This document shows positions 9,517-18,900 of a stretch of DNA of 64,000 nucleotides, in pieces. This stretch comes from an uncultured Cellulosilyticum sp. GTDB lineage: Bacteria > Bacillota > Clostridia > Lachnospirales > Cellulosilyticaceae. The notes under the pieces are model-generated. The model was not told where the DNA came from, did not search any database, and worked only from the letters and a program-made list of their open reading frames with translations. The stretch lies in contig CAKVCL010000018.1 in assembly GCA_934725855.1 (NCBI GenBank), positions 3,172 to 67,171 of the forward strand. Direction: 5' to 3'. Both the position numbers and the translations under genes were made by a program. How positions within the stretch are numbered: position 1 is the first letter of the stretch; every line of letters starts with the position of its first letter.

Positions 9517-10560
9517 ATGAAATTAAGGGGAAAATTAGCAAAAGCAATTGTTATAGCAACAATAGGAATAATGTCTGTATCAACTACATTTGCAAGTGAT
9601 TTACCAGTATTAACATTGGAGCAAGCAATAAGTTCTGCATTAAGTGCTGATGCTGCTCAACAAGAAGTTTACAGGGCAGAAAGAGCAGCATCTACTCAAG
9701 TGATGCAAGACACAGATGATGTTGCAACCGTTAATTATCAAAGTAACTATTATAGTAAACTAGAGAGTGAACAGACAGAAAAGTATCATAAGGATGCTGT
9801 TGCTTATGAAGCAACTAAATTGTACAATGCAATTCCAGTATTAGAGAAGCAAGTAGCTTTTTGCGATGAAAAACTTGCTTTTCAAGAGAAACAATTTAGT
9901 CAGATGGAAGTAAAATATAGAAATGGGTTAGTAAGTAAGTTAGATTATGAGACGGCTGAAAGCACAATAAAGGAGCAACGTACAGCTAAGGAAAAACTAC
10001 AAGCTCAATTAGATGAAAGTAGAGAAAAATTTAAGCTAGTAGCAAAGTATGATACAACTAAATATTCTTTAGAAGAACATTTTGATGTAGAGTATTATGA
10101 TTATACGGGAAACATTAAATACTTTTTTGATTCTTGTGTAGATGATATGTTGCATTATCAAAAGAAACTTATTGAAGTTTCAGCAGATTATACTGTAAGT
10201 GATGGTATTAAGCGAGGCGATAATAGTGCTTTAACTTATTACAATAATAAATCAAGTGTAGCAAGTGCTAAAGCAGGACTTGAAAGTACAAAGGAATCAC
10301 GGATTTCAACCTTAAATAGCTTATATAGCTCTCTTGCAACGATAAAGCAGAATATTAAGGAACTAGAAGTAAGCATCCAAGACAAAGAAAAGACATTAGA
10401 AGCTAATCGTTTGAAATTTTCAAAAGGCCTTATGAGTGAAATTGAAATTTCAAAGGCTGAGTTAGAATTAAAGGAAGCACAGCTTAATTTAATTAATTAT
10501 AAAGTGCAATATAATGCGACAAAAGATGCAGTAAGAAAACCTTGGGTAAATTTCTATTAG
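9517..10560 (+). CDS. TolC-like (outer membrane efflux fold) secreted protein
   Basis: The ATG at 9517 follows TGTGGAGG with good spacing; a TTG at 9502 overlaps that site and is rejected. The 347-residue product has a signal peptide (cleavage near TFA, about residue 26). Its mature start LTLEQAISSAL and a central KYRNGLVSKLDYETAE with long flanking alpha-helices match the TolC/OEP family repeat. A second repeat near the C-terminus (RLKFSKGLMSEIEISKAELELKEAQ) repeats the pattern, as expected of the two-repeat fold. Classical TolC needs an outer membrane, while everything else here looks Gram-positive. A periplasm-like coiled-coil role at the wall or S-layer is possible. The gene sits between two Ig/stalk proteins, 24 bases after the first. 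Confidence 0.75.
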   Translation: MKLRGKLAKAIVIATIGIMSVSTTFASDLPVLTLEQAISSALSADAAQQEVYRAERAASTQVMQDTDDVATVNYQSNYYSKLESEQTEKYHKDAVAYEATKLYNAIPVLEKQVAFCDEKLAFQEKQFSQMEVKYRNGLVSKLDYETAESTIKEQRTAKEKLQAQLDESREKFKLVAKYDTTKYSLEEHFDVEYYDYTGNIKYFFDSCVDDMLHYQKKLIEVSADYTVSDGIKRGDNSALTYYNNKSSVASAKAGLESTKESRISTLNSLYSSLATIKQNIKELEVSIQDKEKTLEANRLKFSKGLMSEIEISKAELELKEAQLNLINYKVQYNATKDAVRKPWVNFY

Positions 10561-10595
10561 AATTAGAATGTTAAAGTAAAAGTTTAAAAGAATAA

Positions 10596-10627
10596 TAAGG
10601 GCCTATCTAAGGTGGGCTTTTATTTTG
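10596..10627 (+). terminator. Hairpin terminator after the TolC-like gene
   Basis: Imperfect stem with several G-T pairs (AATAAGGGCC... with ...GGGCTTTTATT). Weaker than the other terminators here. Confidence 0.5.
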
Positions 10628-10685
10628 TAGTTACTTTAAAATTATGAATGGAGTAATAAAAAAGAAGACGTTAGGGGGACGGAAA

Positions 10686-12293
10686 ATGAAATTATTAAAA
10701 AAAGTAGCTTATATTGTCGTAGTATGTAGTACAGTTACAAGCTGTTTATCTTGTATTTATGCTAATGAGCGTGTAGTATCACAAAAAAAGGGACAAATCA
10801 TAAAGGAATTTACAGATGTTAAAGGTTTTAATGTAAAAGCAGGTCTTACTACACCAGATGTTTATGATTATAGACCTGTTGTAGATAATATGAGGGTAGT
10901 AACTATCGATTCAAAGCTTTGTATTATGGTACATGTGCAAGCATACAATTCGATAACTAGTGTTTATATAGATGGAAAATCTGCTACAAGAAGAAATGGT
11001 GGAAGCTTATCAGGGGATTATTATATTGAAGCAGATGGAACAAAGACATATAAAGCTGTTGTTAGAGATAGTGCGGGAAAAGAAGGTAGCTATGAAAATT
11101 ATATGACAATTTCAGATTCAATTAAGCCAACTGTTACACTATCTAAGATATATAAAAATGGTTATTGCTATTTACAGATAAAAGCAGAAGATAATAATGG
11201 AATTTCAAGTGTAAAGGTAGATAATAGCAGTATAAGTTTTAGTACATCAGGTGGAACAGAGACTTATCGAGTGACTCAATCAAGAACGTACACAGTAGAA
11301 GTAAAGGATGCAGCTGGAAATGTAACGACAGAAAAGATAGATATTAATGTGGAGGAAGATAAGCCATCATTAACTTTGGAAAAGGTATATAAGGATGGAA
11401 AATGGTATATTAGAATTAAATCTTATCCAGCATCAGGTCAAAAAATATCAAAAGTTACAGTAAATAATAGCAGTATTTCATTTAGTAGTGGAGGTGAAGA
11501 TAAGGATTATGCAGTTCCTAGTACAGGAAATTATTCTGTAATAGTTACAGATAACTCTAATCAACAAAATTCACAGAGTATTTATGTAGATTGCAGTCTT
11601 ACAAATGATTCATTAAAACCAACACTTAGTGCTGTGGCAAAAGATGTAGGATCATCTGGTATGATGGATATAGATATTACTGCTTATCCAAGTACGGCTA
11701 TTGCAAATAACAAATTATCTCAAGTGTCAGTAAATGGGGTAGCAGTGGCTGTGCCAGCAACAGGAGGAAGAATCAGTTATTCTGTTACTGCATCTGGAAG
11801 CTATAATGTTGTGGCGACCGATGTAAATGGAAATACCATTACTCAAGTAGTTTATGTGAATTTACCAAATGCTTCAACACAGACAACTAATAATGTTGCA
11901 GTAGGTTCTTCAAAAGCAGTCTTTAAAATTAAACAAAGTAGCTATACATTAAATGGGGTGACTCAAACCATGGATGGTGCACCAGCATTAAAGAATGGTC
12001 GCACAATGCTTCCTGTTCGCTATGTAGCTTATGCTTTAAATATTGAGCCAAATAAGATTATTTGGGATAAAGCTACTAAGACGGTTACCATTTATGATGG
12101 AAGCAATATCATCAAAGCACCTCTTAACTCAAAGAAAATTACTGTAAATGGTGTAGATCAAACCATGGAAGTTGCAGCTACTATGATTAATGGTAGAGTA
12201 TACATTCCTATTTCACAAATTGCTAAAGCATTCTCAGGTGTAAGCATTAATTGGAATTCTTCAACTAAAGAAGCAACGATTGCTAGAAATTAA
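10686..12293 (+). CDS. Secreted protein with three Ig-like repeats and a stalk domain (paralogue)
   Basis: The ATG at 10686 is preceded by AGGGGGAC; the upstream in-frame ATG at 10644 has no ribosome site. The 535-residue protein has a signal peptide (MKLLKKVAY, cleavage near IYA) and an N-terminal region of about 120 residues unlike its neighbour. Three Ig-like repeats begin near residues 148, 227 and 312, each opening with PTVTLSKIYKNG-type sequence and ending in VxD. A C-terminal stalk domain runs from about 409 to 535 (YTLNGVTQ ... LPVRYVAYALN ... ITVNGVDQ ... IPISQIAKAF). It is closely related to the gene at 7921, so the locus looks like surface gene, TolC-like gene, surface gene. Probably a wall-associated structural or adhesive protein. 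Confidence 0.85.
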   Translation: MKLLKKVAYIVVVCSTVTSCLSCIYANERVVSQKKGQIIKEFTDVKGFNVKAGLTTPDVYDYRPVVDNMRVVTIDSKLCIMVHVQAYNSITSVYIDGKSATRRNGGSLSGDYYIEADGTKTYKAVVRDSAGKEGSYENYMTISDSIKPTVTLSKIYKNGYCYLQIKAEDNNGISSVKVDNSSISFSTSGGTETYRVTQSRTYTVEVKDAAGNVTTEKIDINVEEDKPSLTLEKVYKDGKWYIRIKSYPASGQKISKVTVNNSSISFSSGGEDKDYAVPSTGNYSVIVTDNSNQQNSQSIYVDCSLTNDSLKPTLSAVAKDVGSSGMMDIDITAYPSTAIANNKLSQVSVNGVAVAVPATGGRISYSVTASGSYNVVATDVNGNTITQVVYVNLPNASTQTTNNVAVGSSKAVFKIKQSSYTLNGVTQTMDGAPALKNGRTMLPVRYVAYALNIEPNKIIWDKATKTVTIYDGSNIIKAPLNSKKITVNGVDQTMEVAATMINGRVYIPISQIAKAFSGVSINWNSSTKEATIARN

Positions 12294-12343
12294 TGAGGTT
12301 ATCTTTAGTAAGCAGCTTAAAGATATAATGAAATAAAAAATCC

Positions 12344-12377
12344 AAATAGCTCCTCAAGTAAGAGGGGCTATTTTCTA
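12344..12377 (+). terminator. Rho-independent terminator after the second Ig/stalk gene
   Basis: The stem AAATAGCTCCTC pairs with GAGGGGCTATTT around a short loop, ending in TTTT. It lies 50 bases after the stop codon. Confidence 0.75.
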
Positions 12378-12548
12378 TGATATAAATAAGCAAATTTTTA
12401 AAATTGTTGCAAGGTGGCAAAAGGTTTACTATCGTTTTGAACTATCAAAAGGTGCTTTAGGAGGAATCGTTAATATGTTACAATGAAGTTAATTTTAGAA
12501 TAAAAGCATAAAATAGTTTGTATTAAGAGAAAATAGGTTGGTGATTTT

Positions 12549-15548
12549 TTGAAGGACAATTATTTGGAAGAAGAAAAAACAAGAGATAATAAAATTAAAA
12601 TTGAGGCTGGAAGAGTGCCTATGTCGACTACTCTTGCCATGAAGGAGCTTTTAAGTCAGGAGCTTAGAAGAAATACTCTTGCTTTAACGGAGCAGGCAGT
12701 TAAGGAGCAAGTGGTATTAGAGCCTATCTTAACGATTGAGCATGATTTACAGATGGCTTTGTCTTTTAAGGTAGGACTGAGTAATGGCAAAATGTATGTT
12801 CTCAAAAATATTTTGGAGTTTCAAAAGGCAGTGGAAGAGGAAGGATATTATAGTTATAGCAAGAAATTTGGCTTTAGGCATACTTTAGATAGGTTTAGAG
12901 AGGAAGATAGGCAGCTTGTTAAGCTTATTTGTATTTGGGTGCAAGAGTACAAGCCGTTTATCGGACAAAGGTATTATTATAGTAATGATGTACCGTATTA
13001 TTCAACAAGACATATTACCTTAAATCCTAGCTGGCTGGAGCGATTTATTTTACTTATAGGTGAAAGGCCATTTATGGGGGATATAAATGAAAAAGGCGAG
13101 AGGCTATGGCAGAGAACGGAGGATAAGCTAACAAGAGAGTTAATCATTAAGGGAGAGCGTGGAGGCATTAAAGTAAAAGTTAAAGACTTCTTTAGGGTGA
13201 GCTGTAGTCATCATGACATTTATTTTGAAGAGGGGAAAATTTATCTTAGTCCTAAGGAGCAAAACGTTACGATTCAGAACTTTTTAAGGTGTATGGAAAA
13301 GGAGCCTGACCGTTCTGTTTGTATTGCTCAGCAAGATGTGCCAGCCTTTTGTAGAGATTTATTGCCTAAACTTGAATCGGTTTATGTATGTCATAAGGAA
13401 GCATTTGAGCCAGAGGCGTATGGCGTAGTACCTGTACGATTTGAAGTTTATTTGGATGCACCTCAAAAGGACTTACTTACTTGTAAGGCAGAAGCTGTTT
13501 ATGGGAAGCAGCGTTATAGTGTTTTTGAATCAGATATCGATGGGCTAAAAAGAGACAGTGTGAAGGAAATGGCTGTATCAAAGCTGCTGATTAGGTATAT
13601 CACGGGCATTAATACTAAGGAAAATATAGGGATTATCTCAGATGAGTCCGATATTTATGAGCTTTTGACAGTGGGCATTCAACAAATAAAGGCTTTGGCT
13701 GAGGTTTTTATATCTGAAAAGTTAAAGCGATTTACGATTAAACCTGCACCTAAAGTGGCAGTGGGCGTGAGCATTATGGGAGATTTATTAGAGTTATCGC
13801 TTACCTCTAATGAACTGGGGCATGAAGAGCTTATGGAGATGCTTGGTAAATATAAGCGTAAACAGAAGTTTTTTAGGCTTAAGGATGGGAGTTTTATTAG
13901 TTTAGAGGGAAAAGAAATAAGTGCGCTGGGAGAAATCAAGGAGAATCTGAATCTACCAGAAAATCAGTTTGCTAGTGGCAAAACGCAAGTGCCAAAGTAT
14001 AGAGCCCTTTATCTAGATGCTCAGCTTAAAGAATATCCAAGCATTAAGGTGGCAAAAAATAAGGCGTTTAAAGAACTTATTCGCAATATGAAAACGGTTG
14101 AGGATAATGACTTTGAGATTCCAGCCACTTTGGAAGAGATTTTAAGAGAATATCAAAAAAGAGGCTTTTTATGGCTTAAAACCTTGAAGCATAATGGCTT
14201 TGGAGGTATTCTAGCCGATGATATGGGGCTTGGAAAGACCTTGCAGGTCATTGCTTTTCTACTTTCTGAGCAGTCTGAGCAAATGGAAGCAAGTGATTTG
14301 GAAAAAGAAATGAAAACGCTGATTGTTTGTCCTGCTTCTTTAGTTTTTAACTGGAAAGCAGAAATAGAGCGTTTTGCACCTTCGCTTTGTGTTAAATTAG
14401 CCACAGGAACCTTAAGGGAGCGTGAAAGGGTAATCGCATCATTAGAAAATGGAGATATTGTGATTACTTTATATGATTTATTAAAGCGTGACATAAGGTA
14501 TTATGAAGACCTTTCTTTTGGCTATGAAGTAATTGATGAAGCTCAATATATCAAAAACATTAGCACTCAGGTAACTAAGGCAGTTAAAGCGGTTCATGCA
14601 GATTTTAAAATAGCCCTTACAGGAACGCCTATTGAAAATAGATTAAGTGAATTATGGAGTATTTTTGATTATTTGATGCCAGGCTTTCTCTATAACTATG
14701 CACGATTTAAACAGGAACTAGAACAACCGATTACTCAAGAAAAAGATGAATATGCCACTTTAAGATTGCAGAAAATGATTCGTCCATTTGTTCTAAGACG
14801 CCTCAAAAAAGAAGTGCTTACTGATTTACCAGATAAATTGGAGGAAAATCGATATGCTGTATTAACAGGTGAGCAGCAGAAGCTCTATGATGCCAATGTG
14901 CATAAGCTAAAGATGATGATTAGTGGGCAATCTGAAAAGGACTTCAAACAGTCTAAGATTCAGATTTTAGCTGAGCTAACCAAGCTAAGAGAGATTTGCT
15001 GTGACCCGTCTTTAATTTATGAGGACTATAAGAGCGGTTCAGCAAAACTAGATATGTGCATCGAAATGATTCAAAATGCCATTAGTGGTGGACATAAGAT
15101 TTTATTATTTTCTCAGTTTACCACAATGCTTGAAATTATAGAGCAGCGCTTAAAGAAGGAAGACATTAGCTATTATCTACTAAATGGTGCAACTCCTAAA
15201 GAAAAACGCATCAATATGGTAGAGCAGTTTAATAAGGATGATACCTCTGTATTTTGCATTTCGCTAAAGGCAGGGGGGACAGGTCTTAACTTAACAGCAG
15301 CAGATATTGTGATTCACTATGACCCTTGGTGGAATGTGGCGGTTCAAGAGCAAGCCACCGATAGAGCCCACCGTATTGGGCAAGAAAATGTAGTTAATGT
15401 CTATAAGCTGATTGCTAAGGGAACTATTGAAGAAAATATTGTAAAGCTTCAGGAGCTTAAGAAGGAATTAGCCGAGCAAGTATTAAATGGAGAAGGCATG
15501 AATAAAGGTAGCTTTACTAAAGAAGAACTGATAGAATTGTTGATGTAA
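12549..15548 (+). CDS. SNF2-family helicase-like ATPase lacking a SWIM domain
   Basis: A 999-residue protein read from a TTG start (12549); no in-frame ATG with a better ribosome site is near, and the start is moderately certain. Residues about 60-500 correspond to the bacterial SNF2-associated region. The motor follows: motif I DDMGLGKTLQ near 555, motif II DEAQ near 662, motif III ALTGTPIENRLSELWS, and the C-terminal helicase lobe with LFSQFTTMLE, SLKAGGTGLNL and DRAHRIGQ. These are the hallmarks of SWI2/SNF2 double-stranded DNA translocases (HepA/RapA-like). The paralogue at 20185 has an extra N-terminal SWIM zinc finger of about 180 residues that this copy lacks. Partner or substrate is unknown. 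Confidence 0.9.
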   Translation: MKDNYLEEEKTRDNKIKIEAGRVPMSTTLAMKELLSQELRRNTLALTEQAVKEQVVLEPILTIEHDLQMALSFKVGLSNGKMYVLKNILEFQKAVEEEGYYSYSKKFGFRHTLDRFREEDRQLVKLICIWVQEYKPFIGQRYYYSNDVPYYSTRHITLNPSWLERFILLIGERPFMGDINEKGERLWQRTEDKLTRELIIKGERGGIKVKVKDFFRVSCSHHDIYFEEGKIYLSPKEQNVTIQNFLRCMEKEPDRSVCIAQQDVPAFCRDLLPKLESVYVCHKEAFEPEAYGVVPVRFEVYLDAPQKDLLTCKAEAVYGKQRYSVFESDIDGLKRDSVKEMAVSKLLIRYITGINTKENIGIISDESDIYELLTVGIQQIKALAEVFISEKLKRFTIKPAPKVAVGVSIMGDLLELSLTSNELGHEELMEMLGKYKRKQKFFRLKDGSFISLEGKEISALGEIKENLNLPENQFASGKTQVPKYRALYLDAQLKEYPSIKVAKNKAFKELIRNMKTVEDNDFEIPATLEEILREYQKRGFLWLKTLKHNGFGGILADDMGLGKTLQVIAFLLSEQSEQMEASDLEKEMKTLIVCPASLVFNWKAEIERFAPSLCVKLATGTLRERERVIASLENGDIVITLYDLLKRDIRYYEDLSFGYEVIDEAQYIKNISTQVTKAVKAVHADFKIALTGTPIENRLSELWSIFDYLMPGFLYNYARFKQELEQPITQEKDEYATLRLQKMIRPFVLRRLKKEVLTDLPDKLEENRYAVLTGEQQKLYDANVHKLKMMISGQSEKDFKQSKIQILAELTKLREICCDPSLIYEDYKSGSAKLDMCIEMIQNAISGGHKILLFSQFTTMLEIIEQRLKKEDISYYLLNGATPKEKRINMVEQFNKDDTSVFCISLKAGGTGLNLTAADIVIHYDPWWNVAVQEQATDRAHRIGQENVVNVYKLIAKGTIEENIVKLQELKKELAEQVLNGEGMNKGSFTKEELIELLM

Positions 15549-15596
15549 AATTTATTATAAATTTTATAGATTATTCATTTGAGAGGAGAAAAAAGT

Positions 15597-16643
15597 ATGT
15601 TTAAAATCAAGCCTATATTTAAAGATTATATTTGGGGAGGTAATAAACTTAAAACAGTATACGATAAACAAAGTGATTTAGAAGTGGTAGCAGAAAGTTG
15701 GGAGCTTTCTACCCATCCAGCAGGCGTATGTAGTATTGCCACAGGTAAGTACGCAGGAATGCTTTTAAAGGATTATCTTAAACTTCAAGGCAAAAAGGTA
15801 ATTGGCACAAAGGCTAGATTAGAAGATGATATTCCAATTTTAATTAAACTCATTGATGCAAAAGATAATCTTTCTGTTCAAGTGCATCCTGATGATGCTT
15901 ACGCTAAAGTCCATGAAAATGACCTAGGCAAAACAGAGATGTGGTATGTTCTAGAAGCTGATGAAGGTGCACAGCTCGTTTATGGGTTCAAGGAAGACTT
16001 AACCAAAGAAGCTTTTAGAGAGGCTATTGAAAGTAATACTTTAAGTGAGAAGTTAAACTATGTGGATGTGCATAAAGGAGATGTATTCTTCATCACACCA
16101 GGAACCATGCATGCTATAGGCAAAGGCATTGTGATTGCAGAAATCCAAGAAAGCTCTAATGTGACCTATCGTGTATATGATTATGGCAGAGTAGGCGCAG
16201 ATGGCAAACCAAGAGCGTTACATATTGAAAAGGCTATTGAAGTAGCCAATTTAACTAAAGCACCTGAGCTCATCAAGGCAGGAGCAAATAAACAAAGTAG
16301 TAATCGTACATATAATGAAAGTAACTCTAATCATGAAGGCTTTGAAGTAAGAGAAACAGATGAAACAGCAAGCATTTATAAAGTAGATAACCATAAAGCA
16401 CAAATAGAAACATTAGCAAGCTGTGAGTATTTTAATGTGAAGCATATCGTATTACATCATGAAATAGAATTAGAAGCAGGTAAAGACTCCTTCCATCACC
16501 TTTTAGTTACAGAAGGCGCAGTAGAAATTGCAAGTGGAAATGAAACCTTAAAAGGAAAGAAAGGAGAAAGCTTCTTTATTCCAGCAGGCAGTGGAAAGTA
16601 TACGGTATGCGGAGAAGGAGAATTTGTCTTATCTACTTTATAG
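15597..16643 (+). CDS. manA: Mannose-6-phosphate isomerase, class I
   Basis: The ATG at 15597 follows GAGAGGAGA; a TTG at 15579 is rejected. The 348-residue cupin enzyme interconverts fructose-6-phosphate and mannose-6-phosphate. Zinc ligands are visible in SVQVHPDD (Gln, His), KTEMWYVL (Glu) and TMHAIGKG (His). The catalytic Arg lies in the TYRVYDYGR segment. Length matches the short Firmicute ManA form. It starts 48 bases after the SNF2 gene and may share its transcript. With the GDP-mannose pyrophosphorylase at 39467 it feeds mannose into surface glycan; a phosphomannomutase is not in the window. Confidence 0.93.
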   Translation: MFKIKPIFKDYIWGGNKLKTVYDKQSDLEVVAESWELSTHPAGVCSIATGKYAGMLLKDYLKLQGKKVIGTKARLEDDIPILIKLIDAKDNLSVQVHPDDAYAKVHENDLGKTEMWYVLEADEGAQLVYGFKEDLTKEAFREAIESNTLSEKLNYVDVHKGDVFFITPGTMHAIGKGIVIAEIQESSNVTYRVYDYGRVGADGKPRALHIEKAIEVANLTKAPELIKAGANKQSSNRTYNESNSNHEGFEVRETDETASIYKVDNHKAQIETLASCEYFNVKHIVLHHEIELEAGKDSFHHLLVTEGAVEIASGNETLKGKKGESFFIPAGSGKYTVCGEGEFVLSTL

Positions 16644-16725
16644 GGAAAGTTATGGCTTTTTATAAGCTATGTGGTTTAACTTACAGTTTGAAATATGACT
16701 CTTTAAGCAGACCACAAAAAAAGGT

Positions 16726-16753
16726 TTGTGACCTAAGAATTGTATGGTATAAT
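16726..16753 (+). promoter_or_regulatory. Promoter with extended -10 for the coiled-coil gene
   Basis: TTGTGA (16726-16731), 16 bases, then TATAAT (16748-16753) preceded by TGG, an extended -10. The start codon is 31 bases further on. Confidence 0.6.
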
Positions 16754-16783
16754 AAATCATTAGACATAAAAGAGGTGGCAAAT

Positions 16784-17239
16784 ATGGAAGAAAAAGTATT
16801 AAATATATTAGAGAAAATTCAAGAGCAAATGGGGACAATGCAGACTCAAATAAATGGTATGCAAGTTCAGATGAATGACATGCAAGGTCAAATGAACAAT
16901 ATGCAAGGTCAAATGAACAATATGCAGGGTCAAATGAACGATATGCAGACAAAAATGACACATATTGAATCAAGAGTAGAGAATATTGAATCAAGAGTAG
17001 AGAATATTGAATCAAGAGTAGAGAATATTGAATCAAGGGTAGAGAATATTGAAAAGGATGTAAAGGAAGTTAATCGTAAGACAACTGTAATATTTGAGCA
17101 GACAGCTCATTTAACAGAGTTTACAACAGCAACAACCACTTCTTTAAATCGTATTGAAAAAGAAGTATATGGTATAGAACAAGTGACAGCTAGCAATTGT
17201 TATGATTTAACTTTGTTAAAGAGAATAGACGTAAAATAG
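16784..17239 (+). CDS. Small heptad-repeat coiled-coil protein
   Basis: The start is the ATG at 16784, behind AGAGGTGGC; a longer reading from 16607 overlaps manA in another frame and has no ribosome site. The 151-residue cytoplasmic protein is almost all coiled coil. Six seven-residue units of the type MQGQMNN (16838-16963) are followed by four of IESRVEN (16964-17047), then an irregular helical tail. Each unit is encoded by a 21-base tandem repeat, nearly identical in places, so copy number could change by slippage without breaking the frame. Related short coiled-coil proteins of unknown function occur in Firmicutes. No membrane segment or catalytic motif is visible. Confidence 0.8.
   Translation: MEEKVLNILEKIQEQMGTMQTQINGMQVQMNDMQGQMNNMQGQMNNMQGQMNDMQTKMTHIESRVENIESRVENIESRVENIESRVENIEKDVKEVNRKTTVIFEQTAHLTEFTTATTTSLNRIEKEVYGIEQVTASNCYDLTLLKRIDVK
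16838..17047 (+). repeat. Two arrays of 21-bp in-frame tandem repeats
   Basis: Six copies of an ATGCAAGGTCAAATGAACAA-like unit (16838-16963) are followed directly by four copies of an ATTGAATCAAGAGTAGAGAA-like unit (16964-17047). Copies two to five of the first and all four of the second are almost identical. Confidence 0.9.
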
Positions 17240-17269
17240 TAATACGTAGTGCGGTTAGTACGGTTAATT

Positions 17270-17321
17270 AAAAGCGGACTAGGTTGTGCATCGAAAAGAT
17301 GACAACTTAGTCCGTTTTTTT
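17270..17321 (+). terminator. Terminator between convergent genes
   Basis: A very long hairpin: outer arms 17270-17287 / 17302-17320 with one or two wobble pairs, an inner CATC/GATG stem and GAAAA loop, then T7. It serves the coiled-coil gene and, read from the other side, probably the minus-strand sugar transferase. Confidence 0.85.
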
Positions 17322-17322
17322 G

Positions 17323-18720
17323 TTAATAAGCATTTTTATTAATAAAGCCTTTGAAAATTGTTAAAAATACAATCTTCAAATCTAGTGAAAACGTCCAATT
17401 TTCTATGTAATATAAGTCATACTCAATGCGTCCTTCGATAGAAGTGTCCCCACGAAAGCCGTTGACTTGTGCCCAGCCTGTGATGCCTGGACGGACTTGA
17501 TGTTTAATCATATAGCGGGGGATTTCTTCTCTAAATTTATCGACGAAGAAAGGTCTTTCAGGGCGAGGACCTATGACGGACATGTCCCCTTTTAAGACAT
17601 TGAAAAATTGAGGAAATTCATCAATGCTCGTTTTTCTCATAAAGGTGCCCCACTTGGTTTTGCGGGGGTCATTTTCAGTGGTCCACTGCCCTTTTTCATC
17701 TTCTTCAGTTTGGACACGCATGGAGCGAAATTTATACATATAAAAAGATTTTCGATTAAGCCCAACACGTTCTTGTTTAAATAAAATTGGTCCAGGAGAA
17801 GAGAGTTTAACCATCACTGCACTAAAGATAAATAATGGACTAAAGACGATAATCACTAATAATGAAAAAATAATGTCAAAAGCTCTTTTAAGAAATGCTT
17901 TAAAGAAATTATCAAGTGGAATATGTCTGGTATCAATGATGGGCAGTCCATCTAAATCATCTATGTAAGGTCTAGCAGGAACATATTTATAGTAGTAAGG
18001 AATAATGTTAACTTTAACCCCTGCTTTTTCGCAAATCTTTAAAGTAGAACCTAGATTAGCAGCTTCTTTTTCATCCGTTGCAATCATGGCAATATCAATA
18101 TGAAATTCATTAAAAATTTCTTCTAAGTCTTCTAAGTTGCCAAGAATACGATAGCCACAAAAAGCTCCTCTTTTACGGTCATCTGTACGCACACACCCTA
18201 TAATATTATAGCCCCAAGACTTGTGAGCACGAATTTTATAAATCAGCTCTGATGAAATGGGAGCAGTGCCAATCACAAGACAATGTCTTAGGTTATAGCC
18301 TTGTCTTCGATAATGACGAAGGATGTACCTAATAAATCCTCTATAAAGAATCGTAAATAAAGAACAAAGTGTAGGGAATAACCCAAGCACAGAACGCGCA
18401 AAATTCATTTCTTTAATTAAATATAAAACAGAAACGAGTAACAAAATCGCTAGGATATTCGTTCCGATAATACACCAAACTTCATTGGCAAAAGCCTTTA
18501 TCCGCCTAGAGGAATACAAATCAAACCAGTTATACAAAAATAAATAGACAGGCAGAAGCAAAGTAATAATGACAAGAGATTGTGAGAGTGTAAAGGAAGA
18601 ACCGCCATCCTTAATCAGATAAAAACGAATATAAAAAGTACAAATAAAAGAAAAATATATGACAAAAATATCTAGGAAAATTTGGAGTGTATTAAGATAT
18701 TTTTGGTTCTCGCGAATCAT
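17323..18720 (-). CDS. Polyprenyl-phosphate sugar-1-phosphate transferase (WbaP/WcaJ-type, glycan-initiating)
   Basis: A 465-residue membrane enzyme. The N-terminal half has about four helices followed by a nucleotide-binding-like domain (LVIGTAPISSELI, residues about 145-250). The C-terminal half from about 275 is the bacterial sugar transferase domain: KRAFDIIFS plus a membrane segment, SPGPILFKQERVG, YMYKFRSM, DEFPQFFNVLKGDMSVIGPRP and GITGWAQVNGFRG. This family loads hexose-1-phosphate onto undecaprenyl phosphate to start a repeat unit or S-layer glycan. Start is supported by AAAGGAGGTAAC ahead of the ATG. It is the only initiating transferase seen, is transcribed opposite to its neighbours, and faces a divergent GT2 gene. 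Glucose versus galactose specificity cannot be read from the sequence. Confidence 0.9.
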   Translation of the reverse strand: MIRENQKYLNTLQIFLDIFVIYFSFICTFYIRFYLIKDGGSSFTLSQSLVIITLLLPVYLFLYNWFDLYSSRRIKAFANEVWCIIGTNILAILLLVSVLYLIKEMNFARSVLGLFPTLCSLFTILYRGFIRYILRHYRRQGYNLRHCLVIGTAPISSELIYKIRAHKSWGYNIIGCVRTDDRKRGAFCGYRILGNLEDLEEIFNEFHIDIAMIATDEKEAANLGSTLKICEKAGVKVNIIPYYYKYVPARPYIDDLDGLPIIDTRHIPLDNFFKAFLKRAFDIIFSLLVIIVFSPLFIFSAVMVKLSSPGPILFKQERVGLNRKSFYMYKFRSMRVQTEEDEKGQWTTENDPRKTKWGTFMRKTSIDEFPQFFNVLKGDMSVIGPRPERPFFVDKFREEIPRYMIKHQVRPGITGWAQVNGFRGDTSIEGRIEYDLYYIENWTFSLDLKIVFLTIFKGFINKNAY

Positions 18721-18900
18721 AACACTATGTTACCTCCTTTAAAAATTCACCTTATTATAACATAGATTTCCTTTTTTTTAAGGAAGATTACAAAAAGATT
18801 TATATAGTAAAGGAAATCATATATAATAGATACGAATGTAGGAATGTAGTAATTTAGGAATATAAGAAGTAAACCATAGAAAACAAGGAAGGTAAGCTAC

